Source: Kitasatospora sp. NBC_00374 (GTDB lineage Bacteria > Actinomycetota > Actinomycetes > Streptomycetales > Streptomycetaceae). Taken from it: a stretch of 64,000 bases of DNA. The notes beneath the pieces were generated by a model, which was given only the letters and a program-made list of their open reading frames with translations, made no database searches and had not been told where the DNA came from. Positions 18,134 through 28,002 of this stretch are shown in pieces. The stretch spans positions 8,725,001 to 8,789,000 of the forward strand of contig NZ_CP107964.1 of NCBI RefSeq assembly GCF_041434935.1, written 5' to 3'. Position 1 is the first letter of the stretch; every line of letters begins with the position of its first letter. The position numbers and the translations under genes are program-made.

Positions 18134-19488
18134 TCGGCGACGCAGAGACCGCCGCACCGATGACCGCCGCACCGATGACCGTCGCACCGAGGACCGCCGC
18201 CACCCTCCCCAGGCGGGGCCCGCACGGACGGTTCTCCCGCTTCGTCGGCAACGCGCGCGACGCCGGCCACCTGGTCGTGCAGCCGCGCATGGGATTCGGC
18301 GAGATGCCGAGAATGCGCGCCGGACTCCAGGCGGTCCGCCAGGCCCGGGGCGCCACCGTCGGCACCATCACCGTGGACAGCTACACCCGGGTCAACGACC
18401 ACGAATCGGCCCGGCGCGCGCTGGCCAAGGGCGACGACCTCAACGGCTTCCCGGTCGTGGCCCACGGCCCCGAGCGGGTCCGGGAGATGCTCGCCCAGGT
18501 GGCCGGCGAACGGTTCCCGGTCCAGATCCGACACGGCTCCGCCCAGCCACAGGAGCTCTTCGCGGCCCTGGCCGCCGCCGGCGCCGACGCGACCGAGGGC
18601 GGCCCCGTCTCCTACTGCCTCCCCTACAGCCGCGTCCCGCTGTCCCAGGCGGTATCGGCCTGGTCCGAGTGCTGCAGGCTGCTCGCCGACCTCGCCGAGC
18701 CGATCCACCTGGAGAGCTTCGGCGGCTGCATGCTCGGACAGCTGTGCCCACCGAGCCTGCTGGTGGCACTCAGCGTCCTGGAGGGCATGTTCTTCCGCGA
18801 GCACGGCCTGCGGAGCATCTCCGTCAGCTACGCCCAGCAGACCGACCCCGCGCAGGACCTGGAGGCGCTGGCCGCCCTGCGGGCGCTGGCCGGCGAATGG
18901 CTGGGCGACGCCGACTGGCACGTCGTCCTCTACACCTACATGGGCGTCTTCCCCCGGACCCCGGTGGGGGCGTTTCGGATCCTGGAGGACAGTGCCCGGC
19001 TGGCGGTGCGCAGCGGCACCGAGCGGCTCATCGTCAAGACCCCGGCCGAGGCCCACCGGATCCCCACCGTCGCGGAGAACGTGGACGCCCTGGAGTTCGC
19101 CGCGGCCGTCGCCCGGGACGAGTCCACCCGGGCGCCGCACGTGCGCCCGTCGGACACCGGCCTCTACGAGGAGGCCCGCACCCTCATCACCAGCACCTTG
19201 CGCTTCGGCGACGACGTCGGCAGCGCCCTGGTGCGGGCTTTCGCCCGAGGGCACCTCGACGTTCCGTACTGCCTGCACCAGGACAACGCCAACCGGTCCC
19301 GGGCCCGCATCGACGCGCGCGGCCGGCTGCGCTGGTCCGAGAGCGGCGGCATGCCGGTGGCGGTGCCCGCCGACGGCGCCGGGGAGCGGGCGGTCACCGC
19401 CCGTGGACTGATCGACATGCTCGGCTTCAACGAGCGCCGCTTCGACCGCGAACAGCTGGTCGGCTCACACCCGAGGGGTATTCGATGA
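18130..19488 (+). CDS. glmE: Glutamate mutase (methylaspartate mutase) catalytic E subunit
   Basis: 452 aa from GTG 18130, overlapping the S-subunit stop. TIM-barrel family features are visible: VVQPRMGFGEMPRMRAGLQAV, TITVDSYTRVNDHESARRAL, the substrate region FPVQIRHGSAQP, EGGPVSYCLPYSRVPL, LESFGGCMLGQLCPPSLLVAL and CLHQDNANRSRARID. Length matches GlmE. Together with the S subunit it makes 3-methylaspartate from glutamate, the same precursor used in friulimicin-type lipopeptide clusters. Here there is no NRPS to receive it, which suggests the methylaspartate skeleton is processed by the aspartokinase and semialdehyde dehydrogenase encoded downstream. Confidence 0.92.
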   Translation: MIGDAETAAPMTAAPMTVAPRTAATLPRRGPHGRFSRFVGNARDAGHLVVQPRMGFGEMPRMRAGLQAVRQARGATVGTITVDSYTRVNDHESARRALAKGDDLNGFPVVAHGPERVREMLAQVAGERFPVQIRHGSAQPQELFAALAAAGADATEGGPVSYCLPYSRVPLSQAVSAWSECCRLLADLAEPIHLESFGGCMLGQLCPPSLLVALSVLEGMFFREHGLRSISVSYAQQTDPAQDLEALAALRALAGEWLGDADWHVVLYTYMGVFPRTPVGAFRILEDSARLAVRSGTERLIVKTPAEAHRIPTVAENVDALEFAAAVARDESTRAPHVRPSDTGLYEEARTLITSTLRFGDDVGSALVRAFARGHLDVPYCLHQDNANRSRARIDARGRLRWSESGGMPVAVPADGAGERAVTARGLIDMLGFNERRFDREQLVGSHPRGIR

Positions 19489-20462
19489 GCGCCACCACGA
19501 CGGCCGCCGGCTCGACCGGCTCCGCCGGCTCCACCCTGCGGCGGATCCGGTCGGCCGGCACGCTGCGGGCGGTGGTCAGCCGCGGCATCCGCGGCCTGTC
19601 GCTGCGGGGCGCGGACGGCCACTGGAGCGGCATGGACGCGGACGTGGTCCGCGCCGTGGCGGCGGCCGCCCTCGGCGACGCCGCGGCGGTCACGTGGCTG
19701 CCCACCGACCCGGCGCAGCGTCTGGAGCGGCTGGTCGCCGGCGAGGCGGACCTGGTGGCCTGCAACCTCACCTGGACGCTCGGCCGCGAGGCCGGCCACC
19801 CGGTGCTGTTCGCCGGCGTGACCTGCTACGACGGCGAGGGCTTCCTGGTCCGGGCCGCCGACGGCATCACCACCGCGGAGCAGCTGGCGGGCCGCCGCCT
19901 GGCCGTGCAGGCCGGTACGACCAGCGCGGCGAACCTGGCCGGCTGGTTCGGCCCGCGCGCACTGGCCGTCGAGCCCGTCGCCTATCCGACGCCGGGCGAG
20001 GCGCTGGCGGCCTACGCGCGGGGCGAGTGCGCGGCCTACGTGCTGGACCGGGTCGCGCTGGCCGGCGAGCGCGCGGCCCTGCCGGACCCCGCGGCGCACG
20101 TCATCCTCGAGACGGCCATCTCCCGGGAGCCGATGGCGATGGCGGTCGGCGACGGTGACGCGGCCTGGTACCGGCTGTGCCGGTGGGTGCTGCGGTTTCT
20201 GACCGCCGCCGAGCACGCCGCGGACGAGGCCGCGGGGCAGGACCGGGCGAACGCCCTGGCCGCCGCCGCCCGTTCGGCGGGCCGCCACGGGCCGGCCCTC
20301 GGCCTGGACGAGGACTGGGCCGCTCGCGTCCTGGCCGCCGTCGGCACCTACGGCGACGTCTACGCCCGCAACCTCGGTCCCGCGTCGGGCCTGGACGTGC
20401 CGAGGGGCCTCAACGAGCTGTGGACCCGCGGCGGCCTGCACTACGCGCCGCCCCTGCACTGA
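19485..20462 (+). CDS. Periplasmic-binding-protein-fold protein without signal peptide (AapJ-like)
   Basis: 325 aa, start overlapping the GlmE stop (ATGA). It has the type-II solute-binding fold of amino-acid ABC receptors: TLRAVVSRGIRGLSLRGADGHWSGMDADVVRAVAAAALG, GEADLVACNLTWTLGREAGH, VLFAGVTCYDGEGFLV, GRRLAVQAGTTSAANL, and a C-terminus GLDVPRGLNELWTRGGLHYAPPLH typical of AapJ-like general L-amino-acid receptors. There is no signal sequence or lipobox, and no ABC permease or ATPase is nearby. I infer a cytosolic amino-acid-binding protein or an enzyme on this fold (as cyclohexadienyl dehydratase is), coupled to glutamate mutase. Confidence 0.8.
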   Translation: MSATTTAAGSTGSAGSTLRRIRSAGTLRAVVSRGIRGLSLRGADGHWSGMDADVVRAVAAAALGDAAAVTWLPTDPAQRLERLVAGEADLVACNLTWTLGREAGHPVLFAGVTCYDGEGFLVRAADGITTAEQLAGRRLAVQAGTTSAANLAGWFGPRALAVEPVAYPTPGEALAAYARGECAAYVLDRVALAGERAALPDPAAHVILETAISREPMAMAVGDGDAAWYRLCRWVLRFLTAAEHAADEAAGQDRANALAAAARSAGRHGPALGLDEDWAARVLAAVGTYGDVYARNLGPASGLDVPRGLNELWTRGGLHYAPPLH

Positions 20463-20515
20463 CCCGATCCACCCGATCCACCCGATCCACCCGATCCACC
20501 CGATCCACCCGATCC
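20462..20515. repeat. 9-bp tandem repeat ACCCGATCC x6
   Basis: Six contiguous copies begin within the stop codon of the binding-protein-like gene and fill half of the 102-bp gap before the exporter gene. The units are not self-complementary enough for a terminator, so read-through into the next gene is likely. Confidence 0.9.
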
Positions 20516-20564
20516 ACCCCCGCACCGAGATCCCGCCGGGGCCTCGCCCCACAAGGAGAGTGAC

Positions 20565-21568
20565 ATGTCCTCATCATTGAAGTCGCGTGCCAAGGAGACG
20601 GCAGGCGCGATCGAACTCACCCTTGCCATGGTCCTCTCGGGCACCATCGGCATCTTCGTGGTCGAGTCCGGAGCCTCCCCCTTCAACATCGTCTTCTTCC
20701 GCTGCGTGTTCGGAGCGGTCGGTCTGGGGCTCTACTGCCTGGCCCGGGGCTTCTTCACCAACCACGGCTTCACCGCGAAGAAGCTCGGCCTGACCGCCCT
20801 GGGCGGGGTGTTCATCGTCTTCAACTGGGCCTTCCTCTTCTCGTCCTACGAGAGCACCTCCATCTCGGTGGCCACCGTCGTCTACCACACCCAGCCGTTC
20901 TACGTGGTCCTGCTGGGAGCGCTGCTGTTCCGCGACAGGATCACCGCCGCCAAGTTCGGCTGGCTCGGTGTCGCCTTCGTCGGCCTGATCCTGGTCGCCG
21001 GCGTCACCGTCTCGGACCTCAGCGGCGACAGCGGCTACCTGGTCGGCCTCGGACAGGCGCTGCTCGCCGCGGTGTTCTACGCCTTCGCCACCGTCATCAC
21101 CAAGCGCGTCACCGGCGTGCGCCCCCACCTCGTCGCGCTCGTCCAGGTCGTCCTCGGCATCCCGCTGCTGCTGCCGTTCACCGATCTGGGCAAGGTCTCG
21201 CACCTGGGGAGCGGCTGGGCCTGGCTGGTGGGCCTCGGTCTGATCCACACCTGCCTGATGTACGTGCTCATGTACTCCGCCTACCAGAAGCTGCCCACCC
21301 CCAAGATCGCGGTCCTCGCCTTCGTCTACCCGGCCGTGGCGATGCTCTGCGACTGGGCCGTCTACGGACACCACGTCACCCTGCTCCAGGCCCTGGGCAT
21401 CCCGCTGATCGTCGGCGCCAGCCTGGGCATCAACCTCGGCTGGCGGATCGGCCCGCGCCGCACCCCCGCCCCCACCGCCACCCCCACCGCCACCGCCACC
21501 GCCACTCCTGCCCCCACCGCGACCGCGACCGCGGCCGCCCAGCAGACCGTCACCGTTGGAGAGAACCG

Positions 21569-21572
<4 letters not shown>
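20565..21572 (+). CDS. EamA/DMT-family transporter, likely amino-acid exporter
   Basis: 335 aa, ten predicted membrane helices in two five-helix EamA repeats (LTLAMVLSGTIGIFVVES ... FVGLILVAGVTVS; LLAAVFYAFATVITKRV ... LGIPLIVGASLGINLGW). A Thr/Ala/Pro-rich tail is cytoplasmic. Family members often export amino acids or antimetabolites. Location inside the mutase operon suggests it handles the pathway product or an intermediate. ATG 20565 is preceded by AGGAGAG. The stop overlaps asd by four bases. Confidence 0.87.
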
Positions 21573-22608
<1,036 letters not shown>

Positions 22609-22612
<4 letters not shown>

Positions 22613-23697
22613 GCAACCCACCCGCCGTCCTGAAGTTCGGCGGCTCCAGCTTCCGCTCGCCGGAGGCCTACGCGGACCTGGCGCGGGCCCTGTCGGAGCG
22701 GATCGCCGCGGAGCGCCGCCCCCTGGCCGTCGTCGTCAGCGCCATGCCCGGCGAGACCGAACGGCTGCGCGAGCGCCTCCAGCAGGTCAACCCCCACCCC
22801 GCGGACCCCAGTGTGGCCGGCCTGCTGACCATGGCCGACACGGTCAGCGCGCACCTGCTGGCCACCGCGCTGCACAGGGCCGGGCGCCGGGCCACCGTGC
22901 TCGCCGGCTCCCAGCTGGGGCTGACGACGGACAGCACGTACATGTGGGCCCGCGTCCGCGAGGTCGATCCGGCCCCGCTGGTCGGCGCGCTGGCCGAGCA
23001 CGACGTCGTGGTGATCCCCGGCGGCCAGGCCGTCGACGCCCACAACCGCCCGACCTGGCTCGGCAAGAACAGCTCCGACCTCTCGGCGCTCCTGGTGGCG
23101 GCGGTCGTCGGCGCCGGCGAGTGCGAGATCCACTCCGACGTCGACGGCATCTACAGCGCGGACCCCAACCTCGTCACCGGGACCCGCCTGCTGCCCGCGG
23201 TCTCCTACGAGGTCGCCACCGCGCTGTCGCTGCACGGCGCCAAGGTCCTGCACCGGCGCGCGGTGAGACTCGCCCAGCAGCACGGCATCGCCATCGTGTG
23301 CCGGCACAACCGGGCGCCGTTCCCGGCCGGAACCACCATCAGCGCCGTCGGATCACCCACCGAGGCGGTGATCGTGAACCGCCGCTCGGTGGTCCTGGGC
23401 TACCAGGACGACGCGCAGGCCGACCTGGCGCACGCCGCCTTCCACGCGCAGGGTGTCGACACCACCCGGCTGGAGGGCGCACCACAGGTCGCGGTCATCG
23501 GCGGCTACCTCGACCTGGAGGAGTTCCAGCGCCGCCACCACCTGCCGCCCGCCCGGGTCGAGGGCATCCCGGTCTGCGAGGTGCACGGCAGCCGGGTCAC
23601 CACCCACCTCGCCCCGGACGAGTACGAGGCGGTCGTGCTGGCCCAGCGGCTGCACGACGACATCGCCGCCCCCGCACGCCGGCTCACCTCGGTCTGA
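22609..23697 (+). CDS. Divergent aspartokinase-family amino-acid kinase
   Basis: 362 aa from GTG 22609, overlapping the asd stop. The amino-acid-kinase core is clear: KFGGSS (9-14), VVVSAMPGET, VIPGGQAVDAHNRPTWLGKN, HSDVDGIYSADPN (175-187) and LSLHGAKVLHRRAV (207-220). The family motif GRGGSD is replaced by LGKNSSD (151-157). After residue ~240 only ~120 residues remain, without a recognisable pair of ACT domains. The protein is shorter than housekeeping aspartokinases (about 420 aa) and probably free of lysine/threonine feedback. Expected role: phosphorylate the beta-carboxylate of aspartate or 3-methylaspartate for the adjacent dehydrogenase. Confidence 0.85.
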
Positions 23698-23721
23698 ACC
23701 AACCACAGGAGAGAAACCGTC

Positions 23722-24753
23722 ATGACTGTGATCGACCACCGCGGCCCGCAGGCCGTCCGCCCCCGGACCCTCGCCGAGATCGCCCTCCCGGACGTCGCCC
23801 GCGACGCGATCGGGCGCGAGCTCGCCGCGATGTCGGACCCGACGAAGGACATCGACCGGGCGATGGCGCGCTACTACCAGATCTTCGCCTCGCTGCCCGT
23901 CGACATCCTCCAGGAGATGCTGGACTTCGGCCGCCACCCGGACGCCCCGGGCGTCGGCCTGGTCCGCAACCTGCCGGTCGACGCCGAGCTCCCGCCCACC
24001 CCCCGGGACGGCAGGCCGTGCCCGGACAAGGCCACCTACACCGCCGAGGGCGTCCTGCTCGGGCTCAGCGGCCTGCTCGGCGAGCCCGTGGGCTTCCTGT
24101 CGGAGAAGGACGGCCAGCTGGTGCACGACGTCATACCCGTCGCCACCGGCGCCCAGAGCCAGACCAACCAGGGCTCCACCGTCTTCCTCAACTTCCACAA
24201 CGACATCGTCCACGACGTCATCGGCCGCTACGACGTCAGCAACCCCGACTTCCTGGTCCTCAGCTGCGTGCGCGCGGATCACGAGGGCGTGGCCGCGACC
24301 TACTACGCGGACGCCCGGGACATCGTCCGGGCCCTGGACCCGCAGGTCCTGGAGGTGCTGCGCAGCCCGCTGTTTCGGCTCAACGCCCCCGGCAGCTACG
24401 TGCGGGACGTGGCCGGCGGCGCCGAGGTGCTCTCCGACCCGGTGGCCATCATCAGCGGTCCGGACGAGGCGCCGGAGATCTCGGTGTCGGCCAACGGCGT
24501 GCGGGCGATGACCCGTGCCGCCGAACAGGCCCTCGAGGTGCTCCAGGCGGTGTGCCGGGAGGTCTCGCACGAGGTGTTCCTGCGGCCGGGCCAGGCCCTT
24601 TTGATCAACAACCGCAAGGGGCTGCACGCCCGCTCGCAGTTCACCGCGCGCTACGACGGCCGGGACCGCTGGCTGCAGCGGACCTACGTGCGACGCGACC
24701 ACTGGAGCATCCGCTACCGGGCGACCTCCGGCAGCCGGCGCGTCCACTACTGA
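23722..24753 (+). CDS. Clavaminate-synthase-like Fe(II)/2-oxoglutarate oxygenase 1
   Basis: 343 aa. Member of the TauD/clavaminate-synthase-like group that includes AsnO, VioC and lysine hydroxylases. The iron facial triad is FHND (H159, D161) and H302 (GLHARSQF), with R320 (WLQRTYVRRDHW) positioned for 2-oxoglutarate. Substrate-loop region GQLVHDVIPVATGAQSQTNQ resembles amino-acid hydroxylases. Probably hydroxylates or desaturates a free amino acid made by the operon. Last gene of the operon, 24 nt after the kinase. A strong hairpin follows. Confidence 0.88.
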   Translation: MTVIDHRGPQAVRPRTLAEIALPDVARDAIGRELAAMSDPTKDIDRAMARYYQIFASLPVDILQEMLDFGRHPDAPGVGLVRNLPVDAELPPTPRDGRPCPDKATYTAEGVLLGLSGLLGEPVGFLSEKDGQLVHDVIPVATGAQSQTNQGSTVFLNFHNDIVHDVIGRYDVSNPDFLVLSCVRADHEGVAATYYADARDIVRALDPQVLEVLRSPLFRLNAPGSYVRDVAGGAEVLSDPVAIISGPDEAPEISVSANGVRAMTRAAEQALEVLQAVCREVSHEVFLRPGQALLINNRKGLHARSQFTARYDGRDRWLQRTYVRRDHWSIRYRATSGSRRVHY

Positions 24754-24763
24754 GCCCGCTCGA

Positions 24764-24807
24764 CCGTGTGGGCCGCGCTCCCGGACGACGGAGCGCGGCC
24801 CACACGG
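24764..24807. terminator. Bidirectional terminator hairpin
   Basis: An 18-bp perfect stem (CCGTGTGGGCCGCGCTCC at 24764-24781 and its complement at 24790-24807) with an 8-nt loop. It lies between the convergent oxygenase 1 and LysR genes, 10 nt after the oxygenase stop. Confidence 0.9.
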
Positions 24808-24836
24808 TGTTCGGCCCGGGGGAGTGGGCCGGTGGC

Positions 24837-25739
24837 TCACGCCGCCGCGGAGCCGGCCTCCTGCACGGCACGGATCGTCTCGTCGATGAACAGTTGCAGT
24901 TCGCGCGAGAGCCGCTTGCCGCGCCGCCACGCCAGCTGGGTGTGCACCGCGAACGGCGGCTCCCACGGCAGGGCCACGAGCGAGCCGGCGGACAGCGCGT
25001 CCCGTACGGCCACCTCCGGTATCAGGCTGACTCCCAGGCCGGCGACCGCGCCGCGCTTGATCGCCTCGATCGTGCCGAACTCCAGGAACGACGCGGGCTC
25101 GCCCGGCCCGGTGCTCAGCTCGGCCTCGAAGAGGTCGCGGTAGGCGCAGCCGGGCTCGGTCGCCAGGACGGTCACCCGGCGCAGCTCCGGGACGGTGATG
25201 CGGGACGCGCAGGCCATCGGGTGGCTGGGGGAGGCGACCAGGACGAGTGGCTCCGGTGCCAGGACGACGGTCTCCAGGCCCTGGTGGTGCACCTGCTGTT
25301 CCATCAGGAAGCCCACGTCGTAGGTGCCCTGTTGCAGGGCCAGGCGGGTCTCCGCGCACAGGCTCGGCCGCAGGGTCAGCTGGATGCGCGGGTAGCGGTA
25401 GTGGAACATCTCCAGGAGCGGGGGCAGGCGGTAGGAGGTGATGCTCTCCATGGTGCCGACGGTCAGGGCGCCGGCCGGCTCCCGGACTCCGGTGAGCTGG
25501 TTCTGTGCCTCCTCGGCGAGCGCCAGTATCTGCTCCGCGTAGGGCAGGAGCCGTTGGCCGGCGTCGGTGAGCTGGATCCTGCCGCCGAGCCGGTCGAACA
25601 GCTCGGTCTGCAGGGCCGCCTCGAGGTGCTTGATCTGGCTGGTGACGCTGGACTGCGCGTAGCTCAGTTCGGCTGCGGCCCGGGTGAAGCTCAGGACCGC
25701 GGCCACCTTCTGGAACGTCACAAGATGTCTGAACTCCAT
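24837..25739 (-). CDS. LysR-family transcriptional regulator 1
   Basis: 300 aa. N-terminal winged HTH (FRHLVTFQKVAAVLSFTRAAAELSYAQSSVTSQIKHLE) and a C-terminal effector domain from ~90 (LTVGTMESITSYRLPPLLEMF ... FGTIEAIKRGAVAGLGVSLIP). Start ATG 25739. It precedes nothing on its own strand; leuA lies immediately upstream in the same direction (26-nt gap), so the two may be co-transcribed from the ARE-bearing leuA promoter. Likely senses a pathway amino acid. Confidence 0.88.
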   Translation of the reverse strand: MEFRHLVTFQKVAAVLSFTRAAAELSYAQSSVTSQIKHLEAALQTELFDRLGGRIQLTDAGQRLLPYAEQILALAEEAQNQLTGVREPAGALTVGTMESITSYRLPPLLEMFHYRYPRIQLTLRPSLCAETRLALQQGTYDVGFLMEQQVHHQGLETVVLAPEPLVLVASPSHPMACASRITVPELRRVTVLATEPGCAYRDLFEAELSTGPGEPASFLEFGTIEAIKRGAVAGLGVSLIPEVAVRDALSAGSLVALPWEPPFAVHTQLAWRRGKRLSRELQLFIDETIRAVQEAGSAAA

Positions 25740-25765
25740 AACGGCTCCCGGTGAGATGGGTTGGT

Positions 25766-27574
25766 TCACCGAACCGGTGGTTCGGATCGGTGCTGGTGCG
25801 CGCGGTTGACGGCGCTGACGGCGGCTTTGACGGACGCCCTGGCGATGCTGGGGTCGGTGCCGAAGCCCCAGACGACCCTGTCCTCGACCCGGCACTCCAG
25901 GTAGGCGGCGGCCGTGGCGCCCACGCCCTGGTCCATGGCGTGCTCGGCGTAGTCGAGGATCCCGATGTCGACGCCGACGCCGGCGAGGGCGTTGACGAAC
26001 GCGTCGACGGGACCGTTGCCGTGGCCGGTGAGGACGGTGTGCGCGCCGTCGACGACGGCGTCGGCGGTGAAGGTGTCCCGGCCGTCGTGTGTGCTCAGGG
26101 CGAGGCGTCGTCCCAGCCGGATCCGGCTGCCGGGGGTGTCGGCGGTGTTCTGGTACTCGTCCTGGAAGAGCGACCAGATCGCCGCGGGGGTGACCTCGCC
26201 GCCCTCGGCGTCGGTCTTGGCCTGGATGATCCGGGAGAACTCGATCTGCATCCGGCGCGGCAGGTCCAGCTTGTGGTCGTTCTTCAGGACGTAGGCGATG
26301 CCGCCCTTGCCGGACTGGCTGTTGACCCGGATGACGGCCTCGTAGGAGCGGCCGACGTCCTTGGGGTCGATCGGCAGGTACGGCACGCCCCAGGTGAACT
26401 CCGAGACCGGGACGCCGGCCGTCGCGGCGTCGACCTGAAGCGCGTCGAAGCCCTTCTTGATGGCGTCCTGGTGCGAGCCGGAGAACGAGGTGTAGACCAG
26501 GTCGCCGGCGTACGGGTGGCGCTCGGGGACGGCCATCTTGTTGCAGTACTCGTAGGTGCGGCGGATCTCGTCGATGTCGGAGAAGTCGATCATCGGGTCG
26601 ACGCCCTGGGAGAACAGGTTCATCCCGACGTTGACCAGGTCCAGGTTGCCGGTGCGCTCGCCCTGCCCGAACAGGCAGCCCTCGACGCGGTCGGCGCCGG
26701 CCATCACGGCCAGTTCGGCCGAGGCGACGCCGGTGCCCCGGTCGTTGTGCGGGTGCGCGGACAGCGCGACGAACTCGCGGCGCGACAGGTTCCGCGACAT
26801 CCACTCGATCTTGTCGGCGTAGACGTTCGGGGTGGAACGCTCGACCGTGGTCGGCAGGTTCAGGATGATCTCGCGGCCCTCACCCGGCTGCCAGACGTCC
26901 ATCACCGCCTCGCAGACCTCCAGGGCGAAGTCCAGCTCGGTGTCGATGAAGATCTCCGGCGAGTACTCGTAGCCGAGGACGGTCTCCTCGCCCAGCAGCT
27001 TCTCGCCGTACTCCATCACCAGCCGGGTGCCGTCGACGGCGATGGTGCGGATGTCGTCCCTGGACCCCTTGAACACCACCCGGCGAAACAGCGGCGAGGT
27101 CGCGTTGTACAGGTGGACGGTCGCCCGGTGGGCACCGACCAGGGACTCCACCGTGCGCTCGATCAGGTCCTCACGGGCCTGCGTCAGCACGGAGATGGTG
27201 ACGTCCTCCGGGATCGCGCCCTCCTCGATGATCGAGCGCACGAAGTCGAAGTCGGTGGCGCCGGAGGACGGGAAACCGACCTCGATCTCCTTGTAGCCCA
27301 GCTTGACCAGCAGGTCGAACATCGTGCGCTTGCGGGCCGGGGACATCGGGTCGATCAGCGCCTGGTTGCCGTCCCGCAGGTCGGTGGACAGCCAGCGCGG
27401 GGCCTGGGTGATCACCTTGCTCGGCCAGGTGCGGTCCGGCAGGTCGACCGCGGCGAACGGCACGTACCGGTGGAACGGCATACCGGACGGTCTCTGACGG
27501 CTCGTCGCCCCGGCGGCCGGCGCCGGCCGTCCGGGCGGAGCGGTGGGCACAGGAAGGTTCACGGTCGTGGTCAT
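25766..27574 (-). CDS. leuA: 2-isopropylmalate synthase, full-length with regulatory domain
   Basis: 602 aa, normal for actinobacterial LeuA. Catalytic motif STDLRDGNQALIDPM (63-77), SAHPHNDRGTG metal site, GQGERTGN, and a C-terminal leucine-binding dimerisation domain (residues ~450-600, THDGRDTFTADAVVDGAHTVLTGHGNGPVDAFVNAL). Condenses 2-oxoisovalerate with acetyl-CoA in leucine synthesis. Its ARE operator and position inside the cluster make a special role likely: self-protection against an antimetabolite, or use of a non-standard 2-oxo acid. ATG 27574 follows CAGGGGAG. The leader carries two hairpins. Confidence 0.93.
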   Translation of the reverse strand: MTTTVNLPVPTAPPGRPAPAAGATSRQRPSGMPFHRYVPFAAVDLPDRTWPSKVITQAPRWLSTDLRDGNQALIDPMSPARKRTMFDLLVKLGYKEIEVGFPSSGATDFDFVRSIIEEGAIPEDVTISVLTQAREDLIERTVESLVGAHRATVHLYNATSPLFRRVVFKGSRDDIRTIAVDGTRLVMEYGEKLLGEETVLGYEYSPEIFIDTELDFALEVCEAVMDVWQPGEGREIILNLPTTVERSTPNVYADKIEWMSRNLSRREFVALSAHPHNDRGTGVASAELAVMAGADRVEGCLFGQGERTGNLDLVNVGMNLFSQGVDPMIDFSDIDEIRRTYEYCNKMAVPERHPYAGDLVYTSFSGSHQDAIKKGFDALQVDAATAGVPVSEFTWGVPYLPIDPKDVGRSYEAVIRVNSQSGKGGIAYVLKNDHKLDLPRRMQIEFSRIIQAKTDAEGGEVTPAAIWSLFQDEYQNTADTPGSRIRLGRRLALSTHDGRDTFTADAVVDGAHTVLTGHGNGPVDAFVNALAGVGVDIGILDYAEHAMDQGVGATAAAYLECRVEDRVVWGFGTDPSIARASVKAAVSAVNRAHQHRSEPPVR

Positions 27575-27662
27575 CGGGCTCCCCTGTCGCGTGGGCTGTT
27601 CGAAGGGGGCGCGAAAGGCGCGACGGCCGAGGTGAACTGACGTGCGCAGCACCGGCGCAGCG

Positions 27663-27722
27663 GCGAGGTGGCCTCTGCCCGTTGCACTGCCACCTCGCGA
27701 GGGGCGTGGTGCGGCCCCTCGC
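27663..27722 (-). promoter_or_regulatory. Paired hairpins in the leuA leader, attenuator-like
   Basis: In the leuA transcript a 9-bp hairpin (GCGAGGGGC with its complement, 27697-27705 / 27714-27722) is followed by a 10-bp hairpin (GCGAGGTGGC with its complement, 27663-27672 / 27689-27698). They share two bases at 27697-27698, so full pairing of both competes at the junction. They lie between the ARE and the leuA start. I found no clear leucine-rich leader peptide. Confidence 0.5.
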
Positions 27723-27773
27723 CCCCTGTGCCCTTGGCCCCTTCGGGTAGCGGACCACATCATGCCACAGAAG

Positions 27774-27795
27774 AATACCTTCTGGAAGGAATGTT
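27774..27795. promoter_or_regulatory. ARE-like palindrome upstream of leuA
   Basis: Read towards leuA: AACATTCC-TTCCAG-AAGGTATT, about 200 nt upstream of its start. It matches the autoregulatory-element pattern bound by ArpA/ScbR-type receptors and the four other copies in this window (core ATACCTTC / GAAGGTAT). Confidence 0.82.
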
Positions 27796-28002
27796 AGGGG
27801 CGGGGCCCGTCACCGCACACGACCCGGCCCGGCCGCGCGTGGATCTCACGCGGGGCCGGGCCGGGGAACGGCACGCCCGGCCGGTGGGTCGCACGGGCCT
27901 GGGCAGCGGGCAGGTGGAAGGGCAGGTGAAAAGGCAGGTGGTCGGGCGCGGTCCGTACGCCCGCCCGGGGGAAGCGGGCGTACGGACCGCCGAGGGCGGC
28001 CG

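Noticed and set aside
20462..20515. 9-bp repeat as a terminator within the mutase operon
   Set aside because: Units do not form a stable hairpin with each other; gene order and four-base overlaps on both sides suggest continued transcription.
27574..27770. Leucine-rich leader peptide for leuA attenuation
   Set aside because: Hairpins are present but no short open frame with a ribosome-binding site and consecutive Leu codons could be found between the ARE and leuA.
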